A stretch of 64,000 nucleotides of DNA from Variovorax paradoxus (lineage in GTDB: Bacteria > Pseudomonadota > Gammaproteobacteria > Burkholderiales > Burkholderiaceae_C). The stretch lies in the NCBI RefSeq assembly GCF_009498455.1, contig NZ_CP045644.1, forward strand, positions 4,777,001-4,841,000. The letters run 5' to 3'. The position numbers and the translations under genes were made by a program. This document shows, in pieces, positions 9,047 to 17,390 of the stretch. The stretch's first letter is position 1; every line of letters begins with the position of its first letter. The notes below the pieces were generated by a model. It did no database searches and had not been told where the DNA came from. It was given only the letters and a program-made list of their open reading frames with translations.

Positions 9047-9604
9047 ACATTGGCCCTGGTTTGTCGCGATCCTAGGAACTTGAGGGAGCGATCGTTGGGG
9101 TCTTTTCTCTTTGTTTACATCTGGATATACATATTTCTGAATAGAACTACCTAAATCGTGACGTTTGAGGTACCACGGCCATTGGTCATGGGCGGTTTGT
9201 CACCCACTTGTGGAGTCGCGGCGACAGGTCAGTTCGAAACCTCGGCCACGCTCCGCTGCTAAGGCGCTTCTGTTGAAAGTCCGAGTTGCTACATTTTTTC
9301 TATTCAAATCGCGCATCTAAGCCAAAACTTGACGGTTGTTCGGAGATTTTTCGCAAATTGAGTCAAGTTGGATGGCGGTGGCATTCAAGATGTCGACGAC
9401 TCAAATGGGGTAGATATTTTTCTCCAACGGAAAATTTGATCTGTCTTTCAATTCGTTTTTCATCTATTCATCAATTCGCGTGAAGCCATGAAAATTCGAC
9501 GAACCTGTTACTTGGTTGCGTTGGATTGTTCAAAAAAAAGCAATATCCCGAAGTCACGAGAGAGGATTTCAATTGAGGTGATGTCAATTGATCTCGAGGA
9601 ATGA

Positions 9605-9730
9605 ATGGCTACAGAAAATGGGGTACTTTCCCCTCTGTCAGCACACGGAACGCCCGAATACCCCGTGACTGCTTCCGACGGAATTCAGGGAAGCAGCCGC
9701 GTTGCGGGCCCGGGCATTGATCCCGGTTGA
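9605..9730 (+). CDS. Possible 41-residue small ORF (low confidence)
   Basis: An ATG at 9605 opens a 41-codon frame ending with TGA at 9728-9730, preceded by GAGGA at 9596-9600 with short spacing. The product is small, Gly/Pro/Ser-rich, with no signal peptide or membrane segment, and I do not recognise it. It lies between AT-rich DNA and a terminator-like hairpin at 9852-9875, so it could be the coding part of a short transcript. The same stretch also forms hairpins, so a non-coding RNA is an equally good reading. Nothing beyond the ribosome-binding site supports translation. Confidence 0.2.
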   Translation: MATENGVLSPLSAHGTPEYPVTASDGIQGSSRVAGPGIDPG

Positions 9731-9851
9731 TTTCTTTCGCGTGGGCCGGAGGGCCCGGGCGGGCCCGGGATATCGACGCCGCGGGCCCCGCCATTCCGTC
9801 CGGAATTCGCCGCCGGACGGTGGCGGCCGTGTTTTGCGGAGGCGGATTTTT

Positions 9852-9875
9852 CAGGTCGAACGGCCTGCTTTTTTT
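9852..9875 (+). terminator. Rho-independent terminator-like hairpin in the NRPS upstream region
   Basis: CAGGTCG at 9852 pairs with CGGCCTG at 9861-9867 (one G-U pair, very short loop) and is followed by a run of seven T at 9869-9875 on the plus strand. No recognised gene ends here, which suggests an unannotated short transcript starting in the AT-rich region to the left. Confidence 0.45.
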
Positions 9876-10107
9876 CGACGCCGATGTGCCGCGCGATGCA
9901 CGACCAGACCCCACACGCAGCGGCCACCGGAACGCGCCCGCCGCCATCGCTGTGGCCGGCACGGTCTCGGGCAGGCGCTTTGTCACGCGCGCAGGCGCGC
10001 CGGGGCAGGGCGCATGGCTCCCTCTCAAAAGGGCGCTTCGCTCATGTGCGAAGCCAGGGCGATTCCTAGAATGGCCCTGCGATGCATCGTGAAAAGGAGT
10101 CTTCTCG

Positions 10108-10137
10108 TTGAAGTGTTGAAGTGTTGAAGTGTTGAAG
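10108..10137 (+). repeat. Short tandem repeat, octamer TTGAAGTG
   Basis: Three full copies of TTGAAGTG (10108-10131) plus a partial TTGAAG (10132-10137), with no mismatches. It lies in non-coding DNA about 120 bp before a small ORF. Such perfect short arrays can vary in copy number by slippage; no function is visible. Confidence 0.85.
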
Positions 10138-10253
10138 GGGAGCCTGAGCGGAGGGCTGCTGTCGGTGCGCACCGACGACGCCTTCCGCCGCGGGCTGCTT
10201 GCAGGCGCGTGAGAACGCGCTAGAACGACGAGATCGAACGAAGGAGTGCAGCC

Positions 10254-10376
10254 ATGGCCACCCAACCCGATCTTCCGTCTCCGATCACACCCGACCTGCC
10301 GGTCGAGCCCGACGAAGGGCCGGAGCACGCGCCCGACGAGCCCACCGATCCCGAGCCGCCGCCCAGCGCGAAGTGA
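10254..10376 (+). CDS. Small acidic proline-rich protein (40 aa), function unknown
   Basis: A 40-codon frame starts at ATG 10254 with a good Shine-Dalgarno AAGGAG at 10241-10246 and ends with TGA at 10374-10376. The product is built almost entirely of Pro, Asp, Glu and small residues (repeats of the DLP, DEP and PEP kind) and should be intrinsically disordered; there is no signal peptide or membrane helix. From memory, short Pro/Asp-rich proteins of this look are common uncharacterised or stress-associated proteins in Comamonadaceae, but I cannot name a family. It stands alone, 44 bp before the start of the FAD oxidoreductase gene on the same strand. The ribosome-binding site and high-GC codon use make it more credible than its length suggests. 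Confidence 0.6.
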   Translation: MATQPDLPSPITPDLPVEPDEGPEHAPDEPTDPEPPPSAK

Positions 10377-10420
10377 GATCCGCGCCTCTTGCGCCCCTTG
10401 CGCCGCGCTAAGCTCGCGCG

Positions 10421-11524
10421 ATGGATGAAGTCGATTGCGCCGTCATCGGCGCTGGCGTGGTGGGTCTGGCCGTGGCGCGCGCATTGGCGCTCGCGGGCCG
10501 GGAGGTGTGGGTGCTGGAGTCCGAAGGGGCGATCGGCACCGGAACGAGTTCCCGCAACAGCGAGGTGATTCACGCGGGCATCTACTACCCGCAGGGGTCG
10601 TTGAAGGCCACGCTGTGCGTGGAAGGCCGCGACGCTCTCTATGGCTACGCGCATTCGCGCGGCGTGCCGCACCGCCGCTGCGGCAAGCTCATCGTGGCGA
10701 CGTCCGCCGAACAGGTGAGCCAACTCGACGTGATCCGCGCCAAGGCCGCGGCCAACGGCGTGGACGACCTGGTCCTGCTCACCGCGCAACAAGCCCAGGC
10801 GATGGAACCGCAACTGTATTGCGTCGCGGCGCTGCATTCGCCGAGCACGGGCATCGTCGACAGCCACGCACTGATGCTGAGCCTGCTCGGCGACCTCGAG
10901 AACGCGGGCGGCATGCTGGCGCTCAGGTCGCCGATCGCGCGTGCCGAATGCGTGGACGGCGCGGTCGTGCTGATCGCCGCCGATGGTACGGCCCTGCGCT
11001 GCCGCACCGTGGTCAACGCCGCAGGACTGGGCGCACCGGCGTTGGCACGCCGCTTCGAAGGCATGCCGGCATCGGCCGTGCCACGCGAGCACTTCGCCAA
11101 GGGCAGCTACTTCACGCTCGCGGGCCGCGCGCCTTTCGGCCGGCTCATCTATCCCGTGCCGGAGCCGGGCGGTCTCGGCGTGCATCTGACGCTAGACCTC
11201 GGCGGGCAGGCCAAATTCGGGCCCGACGTGCAATGGGTCGAGGCTGCCGACGATCTGGTGGTCGATCCAGCGCGTGGCGATCGCTTCTATGACGAGGTGC
11301 GCAGGTACTGGCCCGCGTTGCCCGACGGTGCGTTGATTCCCGGCTATGCGGGCATGCGCCCGAAGATCTCGGGACCGGACGAGCCCGCGGCCGACTTCCT
11401 GATCGCGGGGCCGGCGTCGCATGGGGTGCCGGGGCTGGTCCATCTCTTCGGCATCGAGTCACCGGGCCTCACCAGTTCCCTGGCCATCGGACGGCATGTC
11501 GCGCAGCTGCTCGCCGAGGCCTGA
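10421..11524 (+). CDS. FAD-dependent oxidoreductase, L-2-hydroxyglutarate oxidase-like (DAO family)
   Basis: The 367-residue protein opens with a Rossmann FAD motif, GAGVVG at about residues 10-15, followed by an acidic residue at the end of the second strand (VLES). The sequence [14 protein letters not shown] around residues 46-60 is typical of the LhgO/YgaF-like branch of the D-amino acid oxidase superfamily. These enzymes oxidise 2-hydroxy acids or related small acids at a protein-bound FAD and pass electrons to quinone or oxygen; the substrate here is not established. There is no signal peptide. The gene has no operon partner: 44 bp separate it from the small acidic ORF and 135 bp from the next gene. 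Length matches the family (about 370-400). Confidence 0.82.
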   Translation: MDEVDCAVIGAGVVGLAVARALALAGREVWVLESEGAIGTGTSSRNSEVIHAGIYYPQGSLKATLCVEGRDALYGYAHSRGVPHRRCGKLIVATSAEQVSQLDVIRAKAAANGVDDLVLLTAQQAQAMEPQLYCVAALHSPSTGIVDSHALMLSLLGDLENAGGMLALRSPIARAECVDGAVVLIAADGTALRCRTVVNAAGLGAPALARRFEGMPASAVPREHFAKGSYFTLAGRAPFGRLIYPVPEPGGLGVHLTLDLGGQAKFGPDVQWVEAADDLVVDPARGDRFYDEVRRYWPALPDGALIPGYAGMRPKISGPDEPAADFLIAGPASHGVPGLVHLFGIESPGLTSSLAIGRHVAQLLAEA

Positions 11525-11659
11525 TCGCACGCGCTCGGCACAACTGAGCACATCTCTGTCGCGCATGAGGGGCTTTCGAGCCTGTAACATGACAGCACGC
11601 CATATGCTGGCGTGAAGCCGCCGGCGCGGTGCCGGTGTCATCACGGAGGAAAGATTCCA

Positions 11660-11956
11660 ATGAGTGCATCCAACAATCTTGAAGCAGCAGCCGAAGACAT
11701 CGCAAGCGACGTGCGCGGCGTGCTGGCCAGCAAGGACCTGGACTCGGTTCCCCACATCAAGGCGCTGCGCCAACGCATCGACACCAAGCTCGCCATCGCG
11801 CGCGAACTGGCTTCCGAAAAGAGCAAGCTGGCCGCCAAGAAGGCGCGTCAGGCGGCCACCGCGACCAACACCTACGCCCACGACGAACCTTGGCAGGTTG
11901 CCGGTGCTGCACTGGCCGTCGGCGTGCTGGTGGGCCTGTTGCTTGGCCGCCGCTGA
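11660..11956 (+). CDS. DUF883 family (ElaB/YqjD-like) membrane-anchored protein
   Basis: This 98-residue protein has an N-terminal hydrophilic, probably helical part (about 1-70) and one C-terminal transmembrane helix (about 75-95) ending in the LLGRR-type tail typical of DUF883. E. coli relatives YqjD, ElaB and YgaM are inner-membrane proteins that bind ribosomes in stationary phase through the N-terminal part. The ATG at 11660 is chosen because GGAGGA precedes it at 11645-11650. It is followed 84 bp downstream by a YqjE-like gene, matching the yqjD-yqjE-yqjK order of E. coli, so a shared role in envelope or stationary-phase physiology is likely. Confidence 0.88.
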   Translation: MSASNNLEAAAEDIASDVRGVLASKDLDSVPHIKALRQRIDTKLAIARELASEKSKLAAKKARQAATATNTYAHDEPWQVAGAALAVGVLVGLLLGRR

Positions 11957-12040
11957 GCGTCACCGCACCGGCCTGAGCGCGCACCGTCGTCCGTTCATTC
12001 GCCGTTGCCACGCAGTGGCCGGTGAGGGCGGAGGCGGCGC

Positions 12041-12748
12041 ATGAAACTGCTGTCCCTGTTCGGGCTCGACGCCCGCATCCGTCGGTTGCGCATCGCTGCC
12101 GCCGAAGGTGCGCTGGCGGCCGAGGACCGGGTGCAGTTGCTGCGCATGGCCTGGGAGGACGAGAAGCAGCGCCTGAAGCTGACCCTGGTCCTGATCGTCG
12201 CCGTGCTGGGGCTGACCACCGTCGCGGTGGCGCTGCTCTCGATGGCGGTGGTCGTGCACTACTGGGACACGCCGTACCGCGTCACCGCCGCCTGGGTGGT
12301 GGCTGGTGTCTGGACGGTGCTGTGGCTGGCGGCCGCCATCGGCCTGATGCGCAGCCTGAGCAACGCCTCGAGCAGTTTCATTCCGACCTTTCAGGAGTTC
12401 GAGCGCGACTGGGCCTGGGTCCAGGACCGCTTCAACCTCGGCAAGGACCCGGAGCTGGATGACGAGGCGCCGCGTCCGCCGCGCCCCGCGACGCGCGAAG
12501 CGCTGCTGGCCCGCATGGAGCGTCAGCGTGAACGCATCGCCACCCTGCAGGGCGGTCGCGACACGCAACCGGCTTCGGGCGAGCCGGTCAACGAATCGCC
12601 AGCGGCCACGGCGTTGCGCCTTGCGCGCGAACACCCGGTGGCCGTCGGCGTCGCTGCTGCCGCGGCGGTGGCGGTGATTCGCCCGAAGCGGCTGTTGCGC
12701 TGGGCCACGGTCATTGCGCCCGTGCTCTGGCGCATGCGCCGCGGCTGA
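12041..12748 (+). CDS. YqjE/holin-superfamily III membrane protein with YqjK-like C-terminus
   Basis: The 235-residue protein has an N-terminal cytoplasmic helix, two closely spaced transmembrane segments (about 48-72 and 82-106), and a hydrophilic charged region with a helix rich in Arg and Glu (LLARMERQRERI). It ends in a further hydrophobic segment (about 193-207) and a basic tail (RPKRLLRWA). The first half matches the YqjE (DUF1469, phage holin superfamily III) pattern. The second half looks like E. coli YqjK, a separate small gene there. I therefore read it as a YqjE-YqjK fusion. It follows the DUF883 gene and is convergent with pyrD, 19 bp away. Function is unknown; the holin name is a family label, not evidence of phage origin. 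Confidence 0.75.
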   Translation: MKLLSLFGLDARIRRLRIAAAEGALAAEDRVQLLRMAWEDEKQRLKLTLVLIVAVLGLTTVAVALLSMAVVVHYWDTPYRVTAAWVVAGVWTVLWLAAAIGLMRSLSNASSSFIPTFQEFERDWAWVQDRFNLGKDPELDDEAPRPPRPATREALLARMERQRERIATLQGGRDTQPASGEPVNESPAATALRLAREHPVAVGVAAAAAVAVIRPKRLLRWATVIAPVLWRMRRG

Positions 12749-12767
12749 GGCGACAAGAAGAACCGGC

Positions 12768-13847
12768 TCAGGCCTTGCGGCGATCCTGCTGCAGCGCCTG
12801 GGCCGTTTCGCGGACCAGCCCGGGGCCGCGATAGATCAGGCCGGTGTAGATCTGCACCACGTCCGCGCCCGCGGCGATCTTGGCCTTGGCATCCGCCGCA
12901 CTCAGGATGCCGCCCACCCCGATGATCGGAAAGCCTTTGCCCAGGGCAGCGCGCAGTTGCGCGATCACCCGGTTGCTGGCTTCGCGCACCGGTGCGCCCG
13001 AGAGGCCGCCGGCTTCCTGCGCATGCGGCAGGCCCGCCACCGCGTCGCGCGCGAGCGTGGTGTTGGTGGCGATCACGCCGTCCATGCCGTGGCGCTGCAG
13101 CGTGGCGGCGATCACCGCGACCTGGGCGTCGTCGAGATCGGGTGCGATCTTCACGAACAGCGGCGCGCGCTTGCCGTGGTGCGTGGCCAGCGCTTCGCGC
13201 CGCTCGGCCACGGCGCCCAGCAGGGCGTCGAGGGCTTCGTCGCTCTGCAGCGAGCGCAGGTTGGCCGTGTTGGGGCTGGAGATGTTGATCGTCACGTAGT
13301 CCGCGTGCGGGTAGACACCGTCCAGGCAGGCCAGGTAGTCGTCGACCGCGCGTTCGATCGGCGTGGCCGCGTTCTTGCCGATGTTCAGGCCCAGCAGCAT
13401 GGGCGACTTGCTGCCGCCCGCCTGCTTGCGGAAGCGCGCCTTCTGCACGTTGGCCAGGAAGGCGTCGAGCCCTTCGTTGTTGAAGCCGAGCCGGTTGATC
13501 AGCGCGTCGCGCTGCGGCAGGCGGAACATGCGCGGCTTCGGGTTGCCCGGCTGGCCCTTGGGCGTGACCGTGCCGACCTCGACGAAGCCGAAGCCCATGG
13601 CCGCGAAGGCGTCGATGCAGCGTGCGTTCTTGTCCAGCCCGGCGGCCAGACCGACGCGGTTGGGGAAATTCAGGCCCGCGAGCTGGATGGGGTCTTCGAC
13701 GCGCGTCGCCGCGTAGGCGCAGGCCAACGGCGTGTTCTGGGTGCGGGCCAGCCCGTCGAGGGTGATTTCATGGGCGTGCTCGGGATCGAAACCGAACAGA
13801 AAAGGGCGGGCCAGGCCATAGAGCGAAGAGGGCAGCAGCAGGGGCAT
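12768..13847 (-). CDS. pyrD: Dihydroorotate dehydrogenase (quinone), class 2
   Basis: PyrD oxidises dihydroorotate to orotate, the fourth step of pyrimidine synthesis, passing electrons from FMN to membrane quinone. The 359-residue length and the N-terminal amphipathic extension ([11 protein letters not shown]) mark the membrane-associated class 2 enzyme. Visible motifs include GLNIGKN, the NISSPNT loop, KIAPDL, and the FMN phosphate-binding [10 protein letters not shown] near the C-terminus. The start at 13847 gives the family N-terminus [11 protein letters not shown]; an upstream ATG at 13934 would add 29 residues lacking family resemblance and overlap the divergent rpiA gene. Starts of pyrD and rpiA are only 40 bp apart, so their promoters must lie inside or very near each other's coding DNA. 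Confidence 0.97.
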   Translation of the reverse strand: MPLLLPSSLYGLARPFLFGFDPEHAHEITLDGLARTQNTPLACAYAATRVEDPIQLAGLNFPNRVGLAAGLDKNARCIDAFAAMGFGFVEVGTVTPKGQPGNPKPRMFRLPQRDALINRLGFNNEGLDAFLANVQKARFRKQAGGSKSPMLLGLNIGKNAATPIERAVDDYLACLDGVYPHADYVTINISSPNTANLRSLQSDEALDALLGAVAERREALATHHGKRAPLFVKIAPDLDDAQVAVIAATLQRHGMDGVIATNTTLARDAVAGLPHAQEAGGLSGAPVREASNRVIAQLRAALGKGFPIIGVGGILSAADAKAKIAAGADVVQIYTGLIYRGPGLVRETAQALQQDRRKA

Positions 13848-13887
13848 CGGATAATTCTCGACTTCAATGAGCCAAGGATTCTCCGCG

Positions 13888-14592
13888 ATGACCGCACCCA
13901 CCTCCCCAAGCCCTCTTTCCCAGGATGAACTCAAGGCCCAGGTCGGCCTTGCCGCGCTGGCCTACGTGGTCAAGGGCGAGATCGTCGGCGTGGGCACCGG
14001 CTCCACGGTCAACAAGTTCATCGACGCGCTGGCCACGATCAAGGACGAGATCAAGGGCGCCGTCTCCAGTTCGGTCGCGTCCACCGAGCGCCTGCGCGCG
14101 CTGGGCATCCCGGTGTTCGACAGCAACGAGGTGGAAGAACTGGCCGTCTACATCGACGGCGCCGACGAGATCGACCACCAGGGCTTCATGGTGAAGGGCG
14201 GCGGCGCGGCGCTGACGCGCGAGAAGATCGTCGCGGCGCAGTCGAAGCGCTTCGTCTGCATTGCCGACGCTTCCAAGCTGGTCGAGACGCTCGGCGACTT
14301 TCCGCTGCCGGTGGAAGTGATTCCGATGGCGGTGCGCCGCGTGATGCGCCAGTTCGCCAGCCTGGGCGGCATTGCCCAGGTGCGCGAGAAAGACGGCCTG
14401 CCGCTGGTGACCGACAACGGCCAGCACATCGTCGACGTGACCGGCCTGCGGATCACCGACCCGCGCGCCTTCGAGTCCGAAGTGAGCCAGTGGCCCGGCG
14501 TGGTGACGGTGGGGGTCTTCGCCCATCAGAAGGCCGACGTGTGCCTGCTGGGCACGGCGTCGGGCGTGAAGACGATGCAGTTCGCCGGCTGA
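13888..14592 (+). CDS. rpiA: Ribose-5-phosphate isomerase A
   Basis: RpiA interconverts ribose 5-phosphate and ribulose 5-phosphate in the pentose phosphate pathway. The 234-residue protein carries [12 protein letters not shown] near the N-terminus, the catalytic DGADEID and [12 protein letters not shown] motifs, and the family C-terminus. I choose ATG 13888 because AAGGA lies at 13873-13877; the ATG at 13867 would add seven residues and has no ribosome-binding site. It is divergent from pyrD and followed by a rho-independent terminator. Confidence 0.97.
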   Translation: MTAPTSPSPLSQDELKAQVGLAALAYVVKGEIVGVGTGSTVNKFIDALATIKDEIKGAVSSSVASTERLRALGIPVFDSNEVEELAVYIDGADEIDHQGFMVKGGGAALTREKIVAAQSKRFVCIADASKLVETLGDFPLPVEVIPMAVRRVMRQFASLGGIAQVREKDGLPLVTDNGQHIVDVTGLRITDPRAFESEVSQWPGVVTVGVFAHQKADVCLLGTASGVKTMQFAG

Positions 14593-14608
14593 CCGGCGGC
14601 GATGCAAA

Positions 14609-14635
14609 ACGGGGGCCAAGGCCCCGTCATTTTTT
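14609..14635 (+). terminator. Rho-independent terminator after rpiA
   Basis: An ACGGGGGCC / GGCCCCGT hairpin (one bulged G) at 14609-14627 is followed by a T-rich tract at 14629-14635 on the plus strand. The T tract overlaps the stop codon of the convergent thioredoxin-fold gene (TAA, 14634-14636), so it lies at the end of two converging transcripts. Confidence 0.8.
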
Positions 14636-15296
14636 AGAACTTGATGCCGGCCGGGTTGCTCGGGCCCGGTGCGTTCGAAGGCGGAGCCGGCGCGGGGGTC
14701 GGGGGCTGCAGCGGCGTGTCGGCCGCACGGGGCGCTGCCGCCGCCGGGGCTTGCTGCGCGACGAGCGGTCGCGTGGCGGGCGGGCGATAGCCGGCGGGCA
14801 GGCTGTTGCTCTTGGGGTAGCCGGCCGCATCGAGGTAGCGCGACCATTCCACATCTGAGAAGCCCTTGAGCTGCTGCGACCCGACCGTCAGCAGCGGCAG
14901 CGCGTTCTGTCCGCTCAGGCGCTGCAGGGCCTCGACGTCTTCGTTGCTCTTGATGGTGCGTTCCTCGAAGGGAACGCCGCGCGTGGTGAGCAGCGTGCGC
15001 GCCTCGTTGCAGGGCCCGCAGCTTTCGCCGCTGTACAGCGTGACGGGGTAGCGCTGGGCCACCTGACGCAGTTCATACGGAAGCCCGCTGTTGGTCGGTG
15101 CATTGACGCCGGCCGGTTGCGGCCCGCCTGTCGGCGCGTTGGTGACGACGGGGGGCTGATCCGAAAACGTGACCTTGCCGTTCTTGTCGACTTGGCGGTA
15201 GACCGGCTGCGCCAGCACGCTGGCAGCCGCCGAGAGCAGCAAGACGGCCAGGCCGATCAGGCGACGCGAGGGGAGTTTGTAAAAAGTCGGATACAT
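14634..15296 (-). CDS. Exported DUF4124 + glutaredoxin/thioredoxin-fold protein
   Basis: The 220-residue protein starts with an export signal (about residues 1-30, hydrophobic core GLAVLLLSAAASVLAQ). A DUF4124-type beta segment follows (VYRQVDKNGKVTFSDQPP), then a thioredoxin-fold domain about 75-165 with a CGPC redox motif. The last 50 residues are a Pro/Ala-rich tail. Presence of the signal peptide and a vicinal Cys pair suggests a periplasmic thiol-disulfide role, but the partner is unknown. ATG 15296 is chosen because the signal peptide begins there; upstream in-frame ATGs would put hydrophilic sequence before it. The gene follows prlC by 31 bp on the same strand and may be its operon partner. 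Confidence 0.8.
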   Translation of the reverse strand: MYPTFYKLPSRRLIGLAVLLLSAAASVLAQPVYRQVDKNGKVTFSDQPPVVTNAPTGGPQPAGVNAPTNSGLPYELRQVAQRYPVTLYSGESCGPCNEARTLLTTRGVPFEERTIKSNEDVEALQRLSGQNALPLLTVGSQQLKGFSDVEWSRYLDAAGYPKSNSLPAGYRPPATRPLVAQQAPAAAAPRAADTPLQPPTPAPAPPSNAPGPSNPAGIKF

Positions 15297-15327
15297 CCTC
15301 CCGAGTATCGCAAGCTTCCGCGCCGTA

Positions 15328-17385
15328 TCAAGCTGGCTGGGCCTGAGCCATGCCCTGATGTCGCAGCAGCGCATCAAGCTGCGGCTCGCGGCCCCGGAAC
15401 GCCTTGAACGAATCCATGGCGCTGCGGCTGCCGCCGGCCTCGAGGATGGCCTGGCGGTACTTGCGGCCGGTCTCGATGTTCGGCTCGCCGTTGGCGCCCA
15501 CGGTTTCCTCGAAGGCCGCGTAGGCGTCGGCGCTCAGCACCTCGGCCCACTTGTAGCTGTAGTAGCCGGCCGCGTAGCCGCCCGAGAAGATGTGGCTGAA
15601 GGTGTTCGGCGTGCGGCTGAACGGCGGCGAGGGCATCACGGCCACTTCGGCGCGCACCTGGCCGAGCAGGGCCATCACGGCGCCCGTCGGGGCGGCGGCG
15701 GCCTGGTGTTCGGTGTGCAGCAGCATGTCGAACAGCGAGAACTCGATCTGGCGCAGCGTCTGCAGGCCGCTCTGGAAGTTCTTGGCGGCGGTCATCTTGT
15801 CGAACAGCGCGCGCGGCAGCGGCTCGCCGGTGTCGACGTGGGCCGTCATGTGGGTGAGCACGTCCCACTCCCAGCAGAAGTTCTCCATGAACTGGCTCGG
15901 CAGCTCGACCGCGTCCCACTCGACGCCGCTGATGCCCGACACGTCGCGCTCGTTCACCTGCGTGAGCATGTGGTGCAGGCCGTGACCGAACTCATGGAAG
16001 AGGGTGGTCACGTCGTCGTGCGTGAGCAGCGGCGGCTTGCCGTCGACGCCGCTGGCGAAGTTGCAGACCAGCTGCGCGACCGGCGTCTGCAGCACGCCGT
16101 CGTCGGGGCGCAGCCAGCGGGCGCGCACGTCGTCCATCCAGGCGCCGCCGCGCTTGGCGGCGCGGGCGGAGGGGTCGAGGTAGAACTGGCCGACCTTCTG
16201 GCCAGCGCGTTCGATGCGGTAGAACTCGACGCTCGGGTGCCAGGTGGGGGCGCTGTCGCGACGGATCGACACTTCGAACAGCGTCTCGACGATCTTGAAC
16301 AGGCCCGCCATCACCTTCGGCGCCGGGAAGTACTGCTTCACCTCCTGCTCGCTGAAGGCGTAGCGCGCTTCCTTGAGCTTCTCGCCGACGTAGGTCCAGT
16401 CCCAGGCTTGCGGATCAACGAGGTTCAGTTGCTCGGAAGCAAAGGCGCGCAGATCGGCCAGGTCGCGCTCGCCGTAGGGCTTGGCCTTGGCGGCGAGGTC
16501 GCGCAGGAACTTGACGACCTGCTCGGGCGATTCGGCCATCTTGGGCACGACCGAGAGCTCGCCGAAATTCTTGTAGCCCAGCAGCTTCGATTCTTCTTCG
16601 CGCAGCGCGAGGATCTCGGTGATGAGCGCGGTGTTGTCGAACTTCGGATCGCCGAGTTCGCTGGCGCGCGTGACGTAGGCGCGGTAAAGCGTTTCGCGCA
16701 GCGCGCTACTCTTGGCGAACTGCATCACCGGCAGGTAGCACGGCATCTTGAGCGTGAGCTTGTAGCCTTGCTTGCCTTCGGCCTCGGCAGCCGAGCGCGC
16801 GGCGCTCACCACGTCTTCGGGCACGCCGTCGAGTTCACCCAGCTGCGCGTAGTGCGCGAAGGCGTCGGTGGCGTCGAGTGCGTTCTCGCTGAACTTCTGG
16901 CTCAGCTCGGCCTGGCGTTCCTGGATGTCGGCAAAGCGCTGCTTGGCGTCGCCCTGCAGCTCGGCGCCGCCGAGCACGAAGTTGCGCACGGCGTTCTTGT
17001 GCGCCTGGCGCTGCTCGGGGTTGAGCGTGGCCGGATCGATGGCCTTGTACTTGGCGTACAGGCGCTCATCGGAACCCAGGCGGGTCCAGAAGGCGGTCAC
17101 GCGCGGCATGGCCTCGTTGTAGGCGGCGCGCAGCTCGGGCGTGTCGGCCACGGCGTTGAGGTGGCCGACGGCGCCCCAGGCGCGGCTGAAGCGTTCGGAG
17201 GCCACGTCGAGCACCTTGGAGATCGCGAGCCAGTCGGCCGGGAATTCGGGTGCCGTCACCGTTTGCAGCGCAGCCTCGGCCTCGGCCAGCAGCGTGTCGA
17301 CCGCGGGCGACACATGTTCGGGCTGGATGCGGTCGAACAGCGGGAGGTCGGTGAAGTCGAGGAGGGGGTTGTTCGTCATGGCCAT
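15328..17385 (-). CDS. prlC: Oligopeptidase A (M3 zinc metallopeptidase)
   Basis: The 685-residue protein matches the M3A oligopeptidase family in length and contains the zinc-binding HEFGH motif in the sequence TLFHEFGHGLHHML in its C-terminal third. The third zinc-binding glutamate is expected in the following helix. The enzyme works in the cytoplasm on short peptides, including cleaved signal peptides. It begins 5 bp after the folD stop, so folD-prlC is almost certainly one operon. Two ATGs (17385 and 17379) are possible starts; neither has a strong Shine-Dalgarno, and the difference is two residues. Confidence 0.95.
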   Translation of the reverse strand: MAMTNNPLLDFTDLPLFDRIQPEHVSPAVDTLLAEAEAALQTVTAPEFPADWLAISKVLDVASERFSRAWGAVGHLNAVADTPELRAAYNEAMPRVTAFWTRLGSDERLYAKYKAIDPATLNPEQRQAHKNAVRNFVLGGAELQGDAKQRFADIQERQAELSQKFSENALDATDAFAHYAQLGELDGVPEDVVSAARSAAEAEGKQGYKLTLKMPCYLPVMQFAKSSALRETLYRAYVTRASELGDPKFDNTALITEILALREEESKLLGYKNFGELSVVPKMAESPEQVVKFLRDLAAKAKPYGERDLADLRAFASEQLNLVDPQAWDWTYVGEKLKEARYAFSEQEVKQYFPAPKVMAGLFKIVETLFEVSIRRDSAPTWHPSVEFYRIERAGQKVGQFYLDPSARAAKRGGAWMDDVRARWLRPDDGVLQTPVAQLVCNFASGVDGKPPLLTHDDVTTLFHEFGHGLHHMLTQVNERDVSGISGVEWDAVELPSQFMENFCWEWDVLTHMTAHVDTGEPLPRALFDKMTAAKNFQSGLQTLRQIEFSLFDMLLHTEHQAAAAPTGAVMALLGQVRAEVAVMPSPPFSRTPNTFSHIFSGGYAAGYYSYKWAEVLSADAYAAFEETVGANGEPNIETGRKYRQAILEAGGSRSAMDSFKAFRGREPQLDALLRHQGMAQAQPA

Positions 17386-17390
17386 GGAAA

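Larger units (their letters stand above)
8946..10253. other. AT-rich, gene-poor intergenic region upstream of the NRPS-PKS locus
   Basis: About 1.3 kb without a convincing long gene. The stretch 9000-9600 is conspicuously AT-rich compared with all its neighbours, while 9700-10080 is very GC-rich and full of inverted repeats. It must hold the promoter of the leftward NRPS-PKS genes. Visible elements are nested palindromes at 9021-9046, three copies of the 8-bp palindrome TCAATTGA (9039, 9569, 9584), a small possible ORF at 9605, perfect hairpins at 9669-9696 and 9796-9820, a terminator-like hairpin plus T tract at 9852-9875, a 7-bp hairpin at 10035-10054 and a tandem octamer at 10108. The base composition suggests DNA of different history from the flanking housekeeping genes. 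Confidence 0.7.

Noticed and set aside
9286..9483. A 65-codon plus-strand ORF in the AT-rich gap
   Set aside because: No Shine-Dalgarno, no recognisable motif, and composition typical of random AT-rich sequence. It does not look like an MbtH protein, which I looked for because of the NRPS context.
9609..10328. A 239-codon minus-strand ORF
   Set aside because: It spans the tandem repeat, hairpins and the small acidic ORF, and its product shows no domain or consistent codon pattern.
12041..12748. Prophage remnant suggested by the holin-superfamily name
   Set aside because: No lysin, capsid, integrase or attachment site is nearby; the gene order matches yqjD-yqjE-yqjK instead.
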